The notes: generated by a model from the letters alone, not told the origin. Numbered from the stretch's first letter, positions 51,868 through 61,688 are shown. The stretch: 64,000 bases of DNA from Levilactobacillus lindianensis (GCF_003946095.1 NZ_RHOD01000003.1:1-64000); one strand, 5' to 3'. Numbers and translations: made by a program.

Positions 51868-52674
51868 ATGAAGAAATCATTTAAACATTTTAGTTGGCTA
51901 TTATTACTGTTAGTACCACTGTTGATTGTGTCTGGCTGTGGCAAATCCAGCAGCGACAAGACGATCAAGGTGGGGATCATGGGTTCCGATGAAAAGATCT
52001 GGAAGCCCGTTCAAAAGAAGCTGAAGAAGGAAGGGGTCAACATCAAGTTGGTGACCTTTACCGATTACAATCAGCCCAACGCTGCCTTAACGAACCATGA
52101 AATTGCCCTCAACTCATTCCAACACACGTACTTCATGGATCAATGGAATAAGGCCCACAAGACCAACATTGTTTCCATTGGAAAGACCGTCCGCGCACCA
52201 CTACGTCTCTACTCCAAGAAGATTAAGAGCGTTGCTGATATCAAGAAGGGCGACCAAATTACGATTCCCAACGACTCAACTAATGAAGGTCGGGCCTTAC
52301 ACTTGCTTCAATCAGCTGGCCTGATTAAAGTAGACGATAGCAAGGCACTACCAACGCCTAAGAATATCACTCAGAACAAGCTGAACTTGAAGATTACGCC
52401 AGTTGATGCCGCTCAGACGCCACGTTCCTTAACGGATGCCGCCGGTGCCGTCATCAACAATGAATTTGCGGCCGAAGCGAAGTTGCCAAACAGTGAAACC
52501 ATCTACAAGGAAAAGATTAACAAGGCGTCAATTCCTTACATTAACATCATTGCCACGAACAAGGCGGATAAGAATAACAAGACTTACCAGAAGATTGTGA
52601 AGGCTTACCAGACCGAAGCAACGAAGAAGTTATTGAAGAAGTACTACCACGGATTAACCATCCCAGCTTGGTAA
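51868..52674 (+). CDS. metQ: methionine-binding lipoprotein
   Basis: 268 residues of the NlpA/MetQ family. The lipobox is VSGC with Cys at 24, and IKVGIMGSDEKIWKPVQKKL opens the binding domain. It brings L- or D-methionine to MetNI. Order metQ-metN-metI behind a Met T-box is unambiguous. AAAAGGGATAAAGGGG precedes the start. Confidence 0.95.
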   Translation: MKKSFKHFSWLLLLLVPLLIVSGCGKSSSDKTIKVGIMGSDEKIWKPVQKKLKKEGVNIKLVTFTDYNQPNAALTNHEIALNSFQHTYFMDQWNKAHKTNIVSIGKTVRAPLRLYSKKIKSVADIKKGDQITIPNDSTNEGRALHLLQSAGLIKVDDSKALPTPKNITQNKLNLKITPVDAAQTPRSLTDAAGAVINNEFAAEAKLPNSETIYKEKINKASIPYINIIATNKADKNNKTYQKIVKAYQTEATKKLLKKYYHGLTIPAW

Positions 52675-52733
52675 CAGACTGAGATTTCTAAGTTAAAATT
52701 AGCCGGCATAAGGCGAGTAAGGAGCACGAAGAT

Positions 52734-53795
52734 TTGACTAACGAAGCGATTATTGAGTTAAAAAATATCGACGTCACTTTCCATAATAAGGGACAGACCG
52801 TCAACGCCGTGAAAGACGTGTCATTGACCGTCAATCGCGGAGACATTTATGGGGTAGTGGGTTACTCCGGTGCGGGGAAGAGTACCCTCGTACGGGTCAT
52901 TAACCGGCTTCAGCCACCGACTGCCGGCACCGTTGTGGTGAACGGCCAAGATATCTTACACCTGACCCCCCGAAAGCTGCGAGCGGCCAGAACGAAGATC
53001 GGCATGATTTTCCAACACTTTAACCTGATGGATTCACGGACGATTGCCGACAACGTCGGCTATCCTCTACGATTCCGTCTCTCTAAGAAGAATCGACAGG
53101 AGAAGGTGGCGCACCTCTTGGAACTGGTGGGTCTGAGCGAAAAGGCTAACGACTATCCGGCCCAACTCTCCGGTGGTCAGAAACAACGGGTGGCGATTGC
53201 TAGAGCTTTGGCCAACGACCCCGAGATTCTGATCAGTGATGAAGCGACGAGTGCCTTGGATCCTAAGACCACGTCTTCCATCCTGGAACTGTTGAAGCGG
53301 TTGAATAGGGAGTTAGGCCTCACGGTGGTGCTAATCACTCATGAAATGGAAGCCGTCAAGGAAATCTGTAACAAGGTGGCCGTGATGGAATCCGGTGAAA
53401 TCATCGAACGGGGTGATTTAGTCTCGATCTTCAGTCGACCACAGAAGCCGCTGACGCGAGACTTCATCAACACCGCAACGCAGATCAACCAAGCCCTGGA
53501 AAAGATTTACAAGCAGGCCAGTGCCTTAAACTTGAACGATCATCAACAGTTGGTCCAGCTCCAGTACGTGGGGGCCAGTACCGATGCACCGCTGATTACG
53601 GAACTTTACAAGCGGTATGATGTGGTCTCAAATATTTTATATGGGAACGTGGAAATCTTGCAGGACACGCCACTGGGGAACCTGATTGTGGTCATGTCCG
53701 GTGAACCGGATAAGTTACAGGACGCTTGGCAGTACTGCCAAGATGCCGGGATTAAGATTACCCACTTGAAGCCCACGGATTCGGAGGTGGCTTAG
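52734..53795 (+). CDS. metN: methionine importer ATPase
   Basis: 353 residues from TTG 52734 (AAGGAG upstream). Walker A is GYSGAGKST, signature [12 protein letters not shown], Walker [14 protein letters not shown]. The C-terminal part (about 265-350) is the NIL regulatory domain that binds methionine and inhibits transport. Stop is directly followed by metI. Confidence 0.95.
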   Translation: MTNEAIIELKNIDVTFHNKGQTVNAVKDVSLTVNRGDIYGVVGYSGAGKSTLVRVINRLQPPTAGTVVVNGQDILHLTPRKLRAARTKIGMIFQHFNLMDSRTIADNVGYPLRFRLSKKNRQEKVAHLLELVGLSEKANDYPAQLSGGQKQRVAIARALANDPEILISDEATSALDPKTTSSILELLKRLNRELGLTVVLITHEMEAVKEICNKVAVMESGEIIERGDLVSIFSRPQKPLTRDFINTATQINQALEKIYKQASALNLNDHQQLVQLQYVGASTDAPLITELYKRYDVVSNILYGNVEILQDTPLGNLIVVMSGEPDKLQDAWQYCQDAGIKITHLKPTDSEVA

Positions 53796-54479
53796 TTGAG
53801 TTGGTTTGCTAAATATTTTCCTAATGCTGTTACCATGAAGAGTGACTTCATTCAAGCCACCGGTGAGACGCTGTATATGACACTGATTACCGCCGTGGTG
53901 GCGGGAATTCTCGGGATGATTATCGGGGTCGGCTTAATTGTCACACAACCTGGTGGTATTCTAGAGAACCGGGTCATTTACAACATCTTTGATAAGATCG
54001 TCAACCTCTGTCGGTCGATTCCCTTTGTGATCTTGCTGGCCGTGATTGCGCCCTTAACACGAGTGATCGTGGGGACTGCCATTGGAACGACCGCAGCAAT
54101 TGTGCCTCTGGTTATTGGATCTGCCCCATTCTATGCGCGACAGATTCAAAATGCTTTGGCCGAGGTAGACCACGGGGTGATCGAGGCTGCCGAATCGGTT
54201 GGCTCTGGTCCCATGGGGATTATCTTCCGGGTCTATCTCAAGGAAGGTTTGGCCGATATCATTCGTTCTTCCGTCCTAACGTTGATCAGTTTGATTGACC
54301 TGACCGCCATGGCGGGTGCCATTGGTGGGGGTGGCTTGGGGAACTTAGCCATCAACGTCGGATACAGCCGCTTTGAAACGGATGTGACCGTCTTGGCCAT
54401 GTTAATCATCTTAGTCATTGTCTTTGCTATTCAATTAGTGGGGGACCTGTTGGCCCGTCGTGTGGACCACACGGCCTAA
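53796..54479 (+). CDS. metI: methionine importer permease
   Basis: 227 residues with five membrane helices and the EAA-like loop (EAAESVGSGPMGIIF). The TTG start abuts the metN stop and overlaps GGAGGTGG. Completes the MetNIQ importer. Confidence 0.95.
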   Translation: MSWFAKYFPNAVTMKSDFIQATGETLYMTLITAVVAGILGMIIGVGLIVTQPGGILENRVIYNIFDKIVNLCRSIPFVILLAVIAPLTRVIVGTAIGTTAAIVPLVIGSAPFYARQIQNALAEVDHGVIEAAESVGSGPMGIIFRVYLKEGLADIIRSSVLTLISLIDLTAMAGAIGGGGLGNLAINVGYSRFETDVTVLAMLIILVIVFAIQLVGDLLARRVDHTA

Positions 54480-54494
54480 CCACTACAAAATGTC

Positions 54495-54533
54495 GAAAAG
54501 GAGAGTTGGGAACGGTTCCCACTCTCCTTTTCC
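54495..54533 (+). terminator. terminator of metQNI
   Basis: AAAAGGAGAGTTGGGAAC pairs with GTTCCCACTCTCCTTTT. Confidence 0.85.
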
Positions 54534-54668
54534 TATGAAGACTATTAATCGCTAAACGGGGTAACCTAAAAATTTTTAGAATCCGGGATTTTGTTGCCAA
54601 ATTCTAATGATTTTTAGGTAAAATAGAAAAATTAAAAACACACGCGTGACGTGAGAGAGAAAGGGTTC

Positions 54669-55610
54669 ATGGGCTTGAAAAAAACAGGATCAGCAACCGA
54701 AAACGTCGTCAAGGGAATTTTCTGGGCGACCGTTGCGTCGGCAATGTTTGGGGTATCGGGAACGGTGCTCCAGTTCATCTCACAGGGACAATCAATTCCA
54801 TCGAGTTGGTTCCTATCTGCTCGTACCATGGGGGCAGGGGTCATCCTACTTCTGATCAGTATGGTTATGTATGGTAAAGAGACGTTTACGATTTTTAAGA
54901 GTTGGCGTGAAATTGCTTGGATCGTGGCCTATGCGGTCTTCGGCTTAGGCGCAAACCTCCTGACATTTTACATCTCCGTTCAGACGGGGAATGCGGCTGC
55001 GGCCACGATTCTTCAGTATCTGAGCCCGCTGTTTATCGTCTTAGGAAGTCTGTTGTTTAAGCATGTGCGGCCGTTACGAAGTGACCTGATTGCCTTTGCC
55101 GTTGCCATGGTGGGGGTATTCTTAGCGATTACCCGTGGGAACATTTCACAGTTGGCCATCCCATTTGATTCGCTGTTATGGGGGATTGGGTCCGGAATTA
55201 CCGCGGCTTGTTACGTCGTTCTGCCACGACCATTGGTTCGTGATTACGGGCACCAGCCGATTACGGTATTGGGCTGGGGAACCTTCATCGCTGGGGTGAT
55301 TTTCAATATTCACCAACCAGTCTGGGTTCACACGCCACCTTTGACGAGTACGCTACTGATGTCGATGGCGACGGTCATTATCATCGGGACAATTCTCCCG
55401 TTTGCATTGTTGTTGTACAGTACCCACTTCGCGCCATCTGACGTGATTAGTATCGTTGATGCCGTGCAACCCGTGATGACCTTCGTGCTTTCGATTATCT
55501 TTTTAGGGTTGAAAATTTCCATCGCCGAAGTCGTGGGATCAGCGCTGGTTATTTTGGCAATTTATTTGCTCCAACGGGGACGACGAAAGATCGTTGAACA
55601 GGATTTTTGA
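54669..55610 (+). CDS. EamA/DMT family transporter
   Basis: 313 residues with ten membrane helices in two EamA halves (GIFWATVASAMFGVSGTV; LLWGIGSGITAACYVVLPRP). DMT exporters move amino acids, nucleobases or metabolites out of the cell. AAAGG lies before ATG 54669. It is 15 bases upstream of the phosphatase gene, so they form an operon. Confidence 0.88.
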   Translation: MGLKKTGSATENVVKGIFWATVASAMFGVSGTVLQFISQGQSIPSSWFLSARTMGAGVILLLISMVMYGKETFTIFKSWREIAWIVAYAVFGLGANLLTFYISVQTGNAAAATILQYLSPLFIVLGSLLFKHVRPLRSDLIAFAVAMVGVFLAITRGNISQLAIPFDSLLWGIGSGITAACYVVLPRPLVRDYGHQPITVLGWGTFIAGVIFNIHQPVWVHTPPLTSTLLMSMATVIIIGTILPFALLLYSTHFAPSDVISIVDAVQPVMTFVLSIIFLGLKISIAEVVGSALVILAIYLLQRGRRKIVEQDF

Positions 55611-55625
55611 CGGGAGTGAGCAAAA

Positions 55626-56252
55626 TTGACAACTTTTGATTGGGTTCGTCATGGGCAGACGCAGGCTAATGTGGATCAGGTCTTTCAGGGCCAGTTAGAC
55701 ACGGCAGCCACCCACCTGACCGTGCGGGGATTGCAGCAGGCCGAACAATTGGCGCAGACTCTGCGGTCGGTTAATTACGATCGCGTCGTCAGCAGTCCCT
55801 TACATCGGGCACGGCAGACGACGGCCGCGTTGACACAAGTGGTGCCAGTGGTTCCCGAGTTCGACGAGCGGCTACAAGAAGCCGATTATGGCCAATGGAC
55901 CGGACAAACGTATGCGGCCGTTAGTGCCGAGTACGCGGCCTCCTTTGATCCTGTGACACGTGAGGTCTTGCCCGATGAGCTGGCGACGGTCGGTGGGGAA
56001 TCATATCTGATGGTTCAGCGACGGGTGGGCCAGTGGTTGGCCGAACAGGTCGTGGATCATCCTGACGATCACGTTCTGGTGGTGAGCCATGGCTTGACGA
56101 TTAAGGCGTTGGCCCTGCTCACTTTGGGGGCACCCGCAACGGCGGCATTACCCGAGCCTAGCAACACGAGTGTGACGCGGATGACCATTGATCCAGTCAC
56201 CGGTCGACGTTACCTGCGGTTCTACAACGTGGGGACGGGGAATTTCAATTAA
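55626..56252 (+). CDS. histidine phosphatase family protein
   Basis: 208 residues from TTG 55626 (GGGAGTG upstream). The phosphohistidine site is FDWVRHGQTQANV, and the second half has VLVVSHGLTIKAL with the other catalytic His. It belongs to the phosphoglycerate mutase-like superfamily, broad phosphatase or PhoE type. The substrate is unknown. Confidence 0.88.
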   Translation: MTTFDWVRHGQTQANVDQVFQGQLDTAATHLTVRGLQQAEQLAQTLRSVNYDRVVSSPLHRARQTTAALTQVVPVVPEFDERLQEADYGQWTGQTYAAVSAEYAASFDPVTREVLPDELATVGGESYLMVQRRVGQWLAEQVVDHPDDHVLVVSHGLTIKALALLTLGAPATAALPEPSNTSVTRMTIDPVTGRRYLRFYNVGTGNFN

Positions 56253-56260
56253 ATGATTGT

Positions 56261-56297
56261 AAAAAAATAACCTCGCCAAGTGGCGGGGTTATTTTTA
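56261..56297. terminator. bidirectional terminator
   Basis: AAAAATAACCTCGCC pairs with GGCGGGGTTATTTTT. Confidence 0.85.
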
Positions 56298-56309
56298 ATT
56301 GAAAGTCGG

Positions 56310-56525
56310 TTACTTCTTGAGGTTGTCTTCAACGTAAGACCGAACTTCATCGTCGGACTTCGCATCAATTTCCTTCATCGAAGCTTCAGTTTTATCAGTG
56401 TCGTGCCCATTGGCTTCCATGAAGTGGTCCCACAGTGCGTCACGAACAGGCATAGTCTGGTCGGACCAGTCGAATACTTCTGTCATCTTTTCATCCAATA
56501 AAGCAGTCTTTTCAAAATCAGCCAT
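56310..56525 (-). CDS. small acidic protein, unknown function
   Basis: 71 residues, rich in Asp and Glu, predicted helical (LLDEKMTEVFDWSDQ, DEVRSYVEDNLKK), with no signal or membrane segment. ATG 56525 follows TGGAGGT at 7 bases, so it is a real gene. I do not recognise the family. Confidence 0.7.
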   Translation of the reverse strand: MADFEKTALLDEKMTEVFDWSDQTMPVRDALWDHFMEANGHDTDKTEASMKEIDAKSDDEVRSYVEDNLKK

Positions 56526-56734
56526 AACCAATTACCTCCAAAAAGAATTTGGGGTCAGTGGAATTTGTGATTGGCATGAATCTCACCGGCTTCATTTTTA
56601 ATGTTAGTCCTTTTGGGGAAAAATGGTAAATATTTTGTTTAGATGATCCGCTAGGTCTATTGACGATTTTTATGAAAAACGGGAGAATGAGAGATATCAG
56701 AGGGGCAGAAAACTGCCAGAAAGTGGTGTGTGGT

Positions 56735-57718
56735 ATGGAATACCGACAACTCGGGAAGACTGGGTTCAAGATTAGTGAAGTGTCATTAGGAACTTGGCAA
56801 CTAGGATCGAAATGGGGCGATCCATTCGACGAAAATGACGCGCAGAATACTTTAGCCGCAGCCTATGATGCAGGGGTAAACTTCTTTGACACCGCCGACA
56901 TCTATCAGGATGGGTTGAGCGAACGCGCCTTAGCTACGTTTATTAAAGACAAACGCGATAAGGTCTTCGTTTCCACTAAGGTGGGCCGGAAACTCGACCC
57001 ACACGTGGCGAGTGGGTACACGCCTGCTAATATAACCAAGTTCGTGGAGGCGAGTCTCCAGAATCTAGGCGTAGATGCCTTAGACAACGTGCTCTTACAC
57101 TGTCCACCAACTGCGGTGTACTATACGCCAGAAGTCTTCTTTACGCTCGACCAGTTGAAAAAGGCCGGGAAGATTAAGAACTATGGTGTGAGTGTGGAAC
57201 GCGTCGAGGAAGCCATGAAGGCCTTGGATTATGATATCTCCGCCGTGGAAATTATCTACAACATGTTCCGCTTACGTCCAGCCGATCGTTTCTTCCAGAT
57301 GGCACAGGAACAGAACGTGGGTATCATTGCCCGAGTTCCTTTGGCCAGTGGCCTGTTAAGTGGGAAGTACACCTTAGATACGGCGTTTGGTAAGGCCGAT
57401 CACCGGAGCTTCAATCGTCACGGGGAAGCCTTTGATCAAGGCGAAACGTTCTCTGGGGTGGATTACGCGACCGGTGTACGCGCCGCTGGTGAACTCAAGG
57501 AACGCCTGCACGCGGGAGATCAACTGGCACAGATGGCCCTGCGTTACATCCTAATGGCCGATGCCGTTAGCACGGTGATTCCTGGGGCATCCAAGCCGGA
57601 ACAGATCAGTCGTAACGTGGCGGCTGCCGACGTTCCCGCCTTTACGCCGGAACAGATGGCGATCGTGCGCGACGTCTATGACAAGTACATCAAGAATCCC
57701 GTTCAATATCGCTGGTAA
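56735..57718 (+). CDS. aldo/keto reductase, class with YxxLGKTG start
   Basis: 327 residues. MEYRQLGKTGFKISEVSLGT is the classic start of YajO/general stress protein 69-type reductases. The catalytic set is D in FFDTADIY, Tyr in the same loop, Lys in VSTKVGRK, and His in VLLHCPP. It uses NADPH; the substrate is unknown. The start at 56735 is taken from homology; the binding site (AAAGTGG) is weak. Confidence 0.92.
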   Translation: MEYRQLGKTGFKISEVSLGTWQLGSKWGDPFDENDAQNTLAAAYDAGVNFFDTADIYQDGLSERALATFIKDKRDKVFVSTKVGRKLDPHVASGYTPANITKFVEASLQNLGVDALDNVLLHCPPTAVYYTPEVFFTLDQLKKAGKIKNYGVSVERVEEAMKALDYDISAVEIIYNMFRLRPADRFFQMAQEQNVGIIARVPLASGLLSGKYTLDTAFGKADHRSFNRHGEAFDQGETFSGVDYATGVRAAGELKERLHAGDQLAQMALRYILMADAVSTVIPGASKPEQISRNVAAADVPAFTPEQMAIVRDVYDKYIKNPVQYRW

Positions 57719-57720
57719 AT

Positions 57721-57767
57721 AAAAATGACCATTAGCCCGTTTTCAAACGTGGCTGATGGTCATTTTA
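57721..57767. terminator. bidirectional terminator
   Basis: AAAAATGACCATTAGCC pairs with GGCTGATGGTCATTTT. Confidence 0.85.
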
Positions 57768-57769
57768 AC

Positions 57770-58144
57770 TTAATCGGCCTGAAGTTCTAGTACCCAGTTG
57801 GCCGCTTGATCGTTGGTATTAATCGCATCCGGGTCGTCCATTAGGGTCTCGTTGATACGTACGACGGTCCCCGCGGTGGGGGTCTGGAAGTTTTGAACGG
57901 CCTTGTCGCTCTCGACTTCGAGAATATCGTCACCAGCCTCCAGATGATCACCGCTGAGAATGGGGAGATCCACGAAGCTCAGCGTACCCATTTGTTCTCG
58001 GGCGTCGCTAGCGAGCCCCAGTCGGTAGTGGCCTTGGTCACGCTGTTCTAGCCAGACGCCGTCCGTAATGGTGAGATCGGGTGCCGTCTGATGGCGGTGC
58101 TGCCACCAGTTCGTGAGTCGTTGCCAAATTGTTTGTGTCGCCAT
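57770..58144 (-). CDS. GcvH-like lipoyl carrier protein
   Basis: 124 residues with the lipoyl domain of glycine cleavage H proteins: YRLGLASDAREQMGTLSFVDLP, then the lipoyl lysine K81 in EVESDKAVQNF, and GTVVRINETLMDDPDAIN. No glycine cleavage P or T genes are in the window, so it is probably a stand-alone carrier used for lipoate relay or another dehydrogenase. AAGGAG is 10 bases before ATG 58144. It is divergent from lplA by about 140 bases, so the two are likely coregulated. Confidence 0.85.
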   Translation of the reverse strand: MATQTIWQRLTNWWQHRHQTAPDLTITDGVWLEQRDQGHYRLGLASDAREQMGTLSFVDLPILSGDHLEAGDDILEVESDKAVQNFQTPTAGTVVRINETLMDDPDAINTNDQAANWVLELQAD

Positions 58145-58285
58145 CGCAGTCCGCTCCTTCTTAATCGTGACTTCAGTATAGCCTTTTGCCGCCAGGCCTG
58201 ACAACTGGAACCACCTGAGAATTGGTGCGGGGAGAGCCGGTATGCTAAACTACGTTTATGAGAATGAGACGAAGGGGCTGACACG

Positions 58286-59323
58286 ATGTTTCTAATTGAT
58301 ACCAATCGCAATGGGCGGGCAGTTACGGATGCGGTTGTAAACCAATCCATTGATAATTATTTGGTCAATGATCTTAAGTTACCGGGTCATGGATTTATGA
58401 TGTATGTTAATCGGCCGGCCGTGATCGTCGGAATCAATCAGAGCGTGGCGGCCGAGGTGGATTTTCACTACTTAGCGGATCAAAATGTTCAGTTGGTACG
58501 CCGAACTTCCGGGGGTGGCGCCGTCTATCACGATGAACGCAATTTAATCTTTGAGCACATCGTAAATGGCGATCCTCAGGATGGCACAACATTTGGCGAC
58601 TACACCGTCTTCGCCGAGCCTATTTTAAAGGCACTACAGGCTATGGGAGTTCCGAACCTCGGTATCCGCCACAAGAGTAATCTGGTAGTTGGCGAGAAGA
58701 AGTTCTCGGGAATGACCATGTTTAAAAACGGAGATGGTTATGCCGCCGGTGGCACTATCATGTATGACCTCAACGTCGCCGCGGCTCACCGGGCACTCTT
58801 GCCGGTTACGAAGCATGCCCATCGAGGAGTGGCCTCCAATCGCGTGGCCATTACCAATCTTCGCCAGTATTTGGCACCGGCCTATCGCGACCTGACAATT
58901 CAAGAATTCAAGACGGCCCTGCTGTGTCATATTTTTAAGGTAGACCGCTTGGAGCAGATTGAGACCTATCATCTGACGGATCATGACTGGTCGGTGATTG
59001 ATCAGCGGCTGGCGGAGAAATACCGCACGGACGCCTGGAACTACGGGGCTAATCCGGGGCTACGGGAGTATCGCCGTTGTCGGTTGATAAAGGGCGATCT
59101 TCATCTAAACTTTACGCGGCAGGCGGGCCAGTACCGGCGGGTGGCCTTGTTTGGCACGGTGGCCACTCCCGCTGAATTAACAGCGATTGCGGCCGAGTTA
59201 ACGGGACTACCGGCGACGGTGGCAGCCATTAAACCCATCCTTACCACTGCCGTCGCACAGGGTGTTCTGGCGCCGGGGGATGTTGATCCCGTGGTGGCCG
59301 CACTGACTGAGGAGGGAAAATAA
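58286..59323 (+). CDS. lplA: lipoate-protein ligase
   Basis: 345 residues. The lipoate/ATP site is VRRTSGGGAVYHDERN, and the catalytic Lys is in VVGEKKFSGMTM. The usual HGT motif reads GGT. It activates lipoate with ATP and attaches it to carrier proteins such as the divergent GcvH-like protein. AAGGGG precedes ATG 58286. Its stop overlaps the start of the next gene (TAATG). Confidence 0.92.
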   Translation: MFLIDTNRNGRAVTDAVVNQSIDNYLVNDLKLPGHGFMMYVNRPAVIVGINQSVAAEVDFHYLADQNVQLVRRTSGGGAVYHDERNLIFEHIVNGDPQDGTTFGDYTVFAEPILKALQAMGVPNLGIRHKSNLVVGEKKFSGMTMFKNGDGYAAGGTIMYDLNVAAAHRALLPVTKHAHRGVASNRVAITNLRQYLAPAYRDLTIQEFKTALLCHIFKVDRLEQIETYHLTDHDWSVIDQRLAEKYRTDAWNYGANPGLREYRRCRLIKGDLHLNFTRQAGQYRRVALFGTVATPAELTAIAAELTGLPATVAAIKPILTTAVAQGVLAPGDVDPVVAALTEEGK

Positions 59324-59637
59324 TGAAGGGCAAGTATGCCGTCAATCAATATGTAGGGGTGCCGGTAGCGGCCAATGCTTCGGGCCAATACGAGATTAAA
59401 CGGGAACCGGATGGGGACTTCAAGCTGCATTCTTGGCGAACAGGGAAACACAGTAAGGGCAAGTACCAAGGGGTTGGCCAGATCTTTCTGACGGAAAACA
59501 ACCTCAAGGTGGCCGTAGTGGCTGCTTATCCCGTTCCATTTAAGGAACGCCACCAGTTTACACCGATGCAACGACTGACCAGCGAATTCGTGGGTTCGGA
59601 CGTTCTTGAATTAGCGCAGGCACAACTAACAAACTAG
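59323..59637 (+). CDS. unknown protein cotranslated with lplA
   Basis: 104 residues, starting MKGKYAVNQYVGVPVAANAS, then GDFKLHSWRTGKHSKGKYQG. No known motif or membrane segment. It overlaps the lplA stop codon (TAATG) and has GAGGGAAA before its start, so its role is probably linked to lipoate metabolism. I do not recognise the family. Confidence 0.65.
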   Translation: MKGKYAVNQYVGVPVAANASGQYEIKREPDGDFKLHSWRTGKHSKGKYQGVGQIFLTENNLKVAVVAAYPVPFKERHQFTPMQRLTSEFVGSDVLELAQAQLTN

Positions 59638-59644
59638 AGTTCTG

Positions 59645-59676
59645 AAAGCTATAATCGAATGGATTATGGCTTTTTT
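59645..59676 (+). terminator. terminator of the lplA operon
   Basis: AAAGCTATAATC pairs with GATTATGGCTTT, followed by T. Confidence 0.8.
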
Positions 59677-59689
59677 AGTTCCTGTTGAA

Positions 59690-59790
59690 TTGGGCCACCT
59701 GCGGCTGGGAGAGTTGTTAATGATGGCATTGGCAGGTGCAGCAGGGCCTCATATCGCTTTGCACGGTTACTAGCAGTTTCTTCAGTCAAT
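59690..59790. repeat. possible decayed intergenic repeat
   Basis: GGGCCACCTGCGGCTGGGAG shares CACCTGCGGCTG with the core at 50537, and CACCTGC/GCAGGTG can pair. It is otherwise diverged. Confidence 0.3.
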
Positions 59791-59845
59791 CATGGCTTGA
59801 TTTCAGAAGCGCATGGAATCTAGTTAAAAATTGATTCAGAGTAAG

Positions 59846-59892
59846 ACAAAAAATCCTGACCAAAAGTATTCATACCTTTGGTCAGGATTTAA
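59846..59892 (-). terminator. terminator of the second oppA-like gene
   Basis: AAATCCTGACCAAA and TTTGGTCAGGATTT pair; on the minus strand a run of T follows. Confidence 0.8.
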
Positions 59893-60038
59893 TTGTTTCA
59901 GGATATCTGTGAATTGGCTAATTTTGGTAGAATTACTGAATTTGGTTATTGGAATTTTACTTTTGAATCCGAGCATTGTCATCATTAAGAAGACAGCCTT
60001 GCCTGATTGCCGTCGTATCGATATATCCTGGTTCGAAG

Positions 60039-61688
60039 CTAATGGACAAAATAAGCACTCTTGAAATTAGACTGTGTGCCGACCGTATTGTAGACGACCC
60101 CGTTCAATTTAGGATTGACCAGGTACGTGCTGGCAGGCTGTATCAGTGGCGTGACTCCCTGTTCACTCATGAGGACGCCCTCGGCCTTGAGGAGTGTCTG
60201 CCAGCGCTTAGAATTGAAGCTAGGGGCATTGCTGGCTTGATCAATGAGGTCGTCGTAAGTCTCGTCTGACCAGTGACCAAAGTTAGCCGCGTTGTCGGTA
60301 GTGAAGAGGTCGAGCATAGCTAGGGGATCGGCATATTGGGCGCGTTGAACGGCGACTGTCATATCGGCAGTTGCTGGGGCATACTCTCGGTTGAGTTCCT
60401 CATTTCTGGGTTTTAGGTTAATTGTCAGCCCAGGAAGGGTCGCGGTGAGTTGTTGTTTGAGAATTTTGGCGACCTTTTCACCGGAATAATTGTCTGAGTA
60501 GCCGAGGGTCAAAGTGACCTTTTTGAGATGGGTGGCCGCTAAGGCAGCACGCCACTCGGCTTGTGCGGTTTTGGGTAGAAAGGCAAGTGTCTTCTGTTCA
60601 GGTTGGGCAGCCGCAAAGTCCGAAGTTCCGCGGACGCCACGACTGAGGCCAGCAGGGACGATCCCCTTGGCGGGCAGTGATGTGGCCCCGTATGAGGCAC
60701 TGGTCAAAATCTGACGATTAATCGCGTGGGAAATGGCCAATCGCGCCATTCTCTGCCGCATCAACCGATTACTAGTGGCCTGGCCACGTTGCCGGTAGAC
60801 CAGGTTGACCATCTTTGAGTAGGGCCGCGCCGTATAGTCCGCACTCTTCTCAAAACTCTTGAGATTTGTTTTATTGACGAGGCGGATCTCATCCAATGAG
60901 CCGGATTCATAGGCATTCCAGGCGGCTCGCTGGCTCGGATACATCCGGACGTCAATCTGGCGAAGGTAGACGTGCTGACGATCCCAGTAATGGGGATTCG
61001 GCACCATATGCCAGTGTTGTACGCTGAAGTCGTGGTTGGCGACCATGAAAGGCCCCGCGTAGACCTGGTACTGGGGCTTGGTACCGTAGCGTTTGCCCAT
61101 CTTTTTCGCAAACTTTTCGTTTTGGGGCCCGAATAGGGGGAAGGCCAGTCGTTGTGGGAGTTCAGCCATCGGGTGGTCAAGGTGGACGACCAAGGTGAAC
61201 TTATTGGGCGCACTGACCCCCAATTGGCTGGCTGGTAACTTGCCATTTAGGATGCGGCGGGCATTTTGAATACCGTCAAATAGATCGGCGTTGGGGGCCT
61301 TGGTGCGCGGATTCAGCGCGCGTTGCCAGGAGAAAACGAAGTCGTTGGCGGTAATTACGTCACCGTTACTCCAATAGGAGTCTTTCCATAATGTAAAGGT
61401 ATAGGTGGTTCGACTGGGATTGATCTTGACCTTCTTGGCCAGAGCCAACTCGGTATCGCTGTCGCCCATAGCCGAATAGAGACCTTCGATCGTGTTATTT
61501 AGACGACCAAATTGGGTAAGCTTGTCTGTGTCTAGACTGGTGATGGGGTGAGTTGTTGCGAGGGTTAAGTCTTGATTTTTAGTCATGACTCCCTGACTGT
61601 CGCTATGGGTATCTGTTTCGTGACTGGACGTGCAGCCGGTCAAAACGATACCGAGCATCAGGATCCCTAAGATTCGCCAATATTTCAC
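60039..61688 (-). CDS. oligopeptide-binding lipoprotein, OppA-like (copy 2)
   Basis: 549 residues from GTG 61688 (GGAGGGG at 6 bases). The lipobox is LTGC with Cys at 19. It matches copy 1 in DSYWSNGDVITANDFVFSWQRAL and PQNEKFAKKMGKRYGTKPQY. It binds peptides outside the cell. As for copy 1, no permease genes are nearby, so both are orphans. The 50-residue extension to 61838 is not coding. Confidence 0.92.
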   Translation of the reverse strand: MKYWRILGILMLGIVLTGCTSSHETDTHSDSQGVMTKNQDLTLATTHPITSLDTDKLTQFGRLNNTIEGLYSAMGDSDTELALAKKVKINPSRTTYTFTLWKDSYWSNGDVITANDFVFSWQRALNPRTKAPNADLFDGIQNARRILNGKLPASQLGVSAPNKFTLVVHLDHPMAELPQRLAFPLFGPQNEKFAKKMGKRYGTKPQYQVYAGPFMVANHDFSVQHWHMVPNPHYWDRQHVYLRQIDVRMYPSQRAAWNAYESGSLDEIRLVNKTNLKSFEKSADYTARPYSKMVNLVYRQRGQATSNRLMRQRMARLAISHAINRQILTSASYGATSLPAKGIVPAGLSRGVRGTSDFAAAQPEQKTLAFLPKTAQAEWRAALAATHLKKVTLTLGYSDNYSGEKVAKILKQQLTATLPGLTINLKPRNEELNREYAPATADMTVAVQRAQYADPLAMLDLFTTDNAANFGHWSDETYDDLIDQASNAPSFNSKRWQTLLKAEGVLMSEQGVTPLIQPASTYLVNPKLNGVVYNTVGTQSNFKSAYFVH

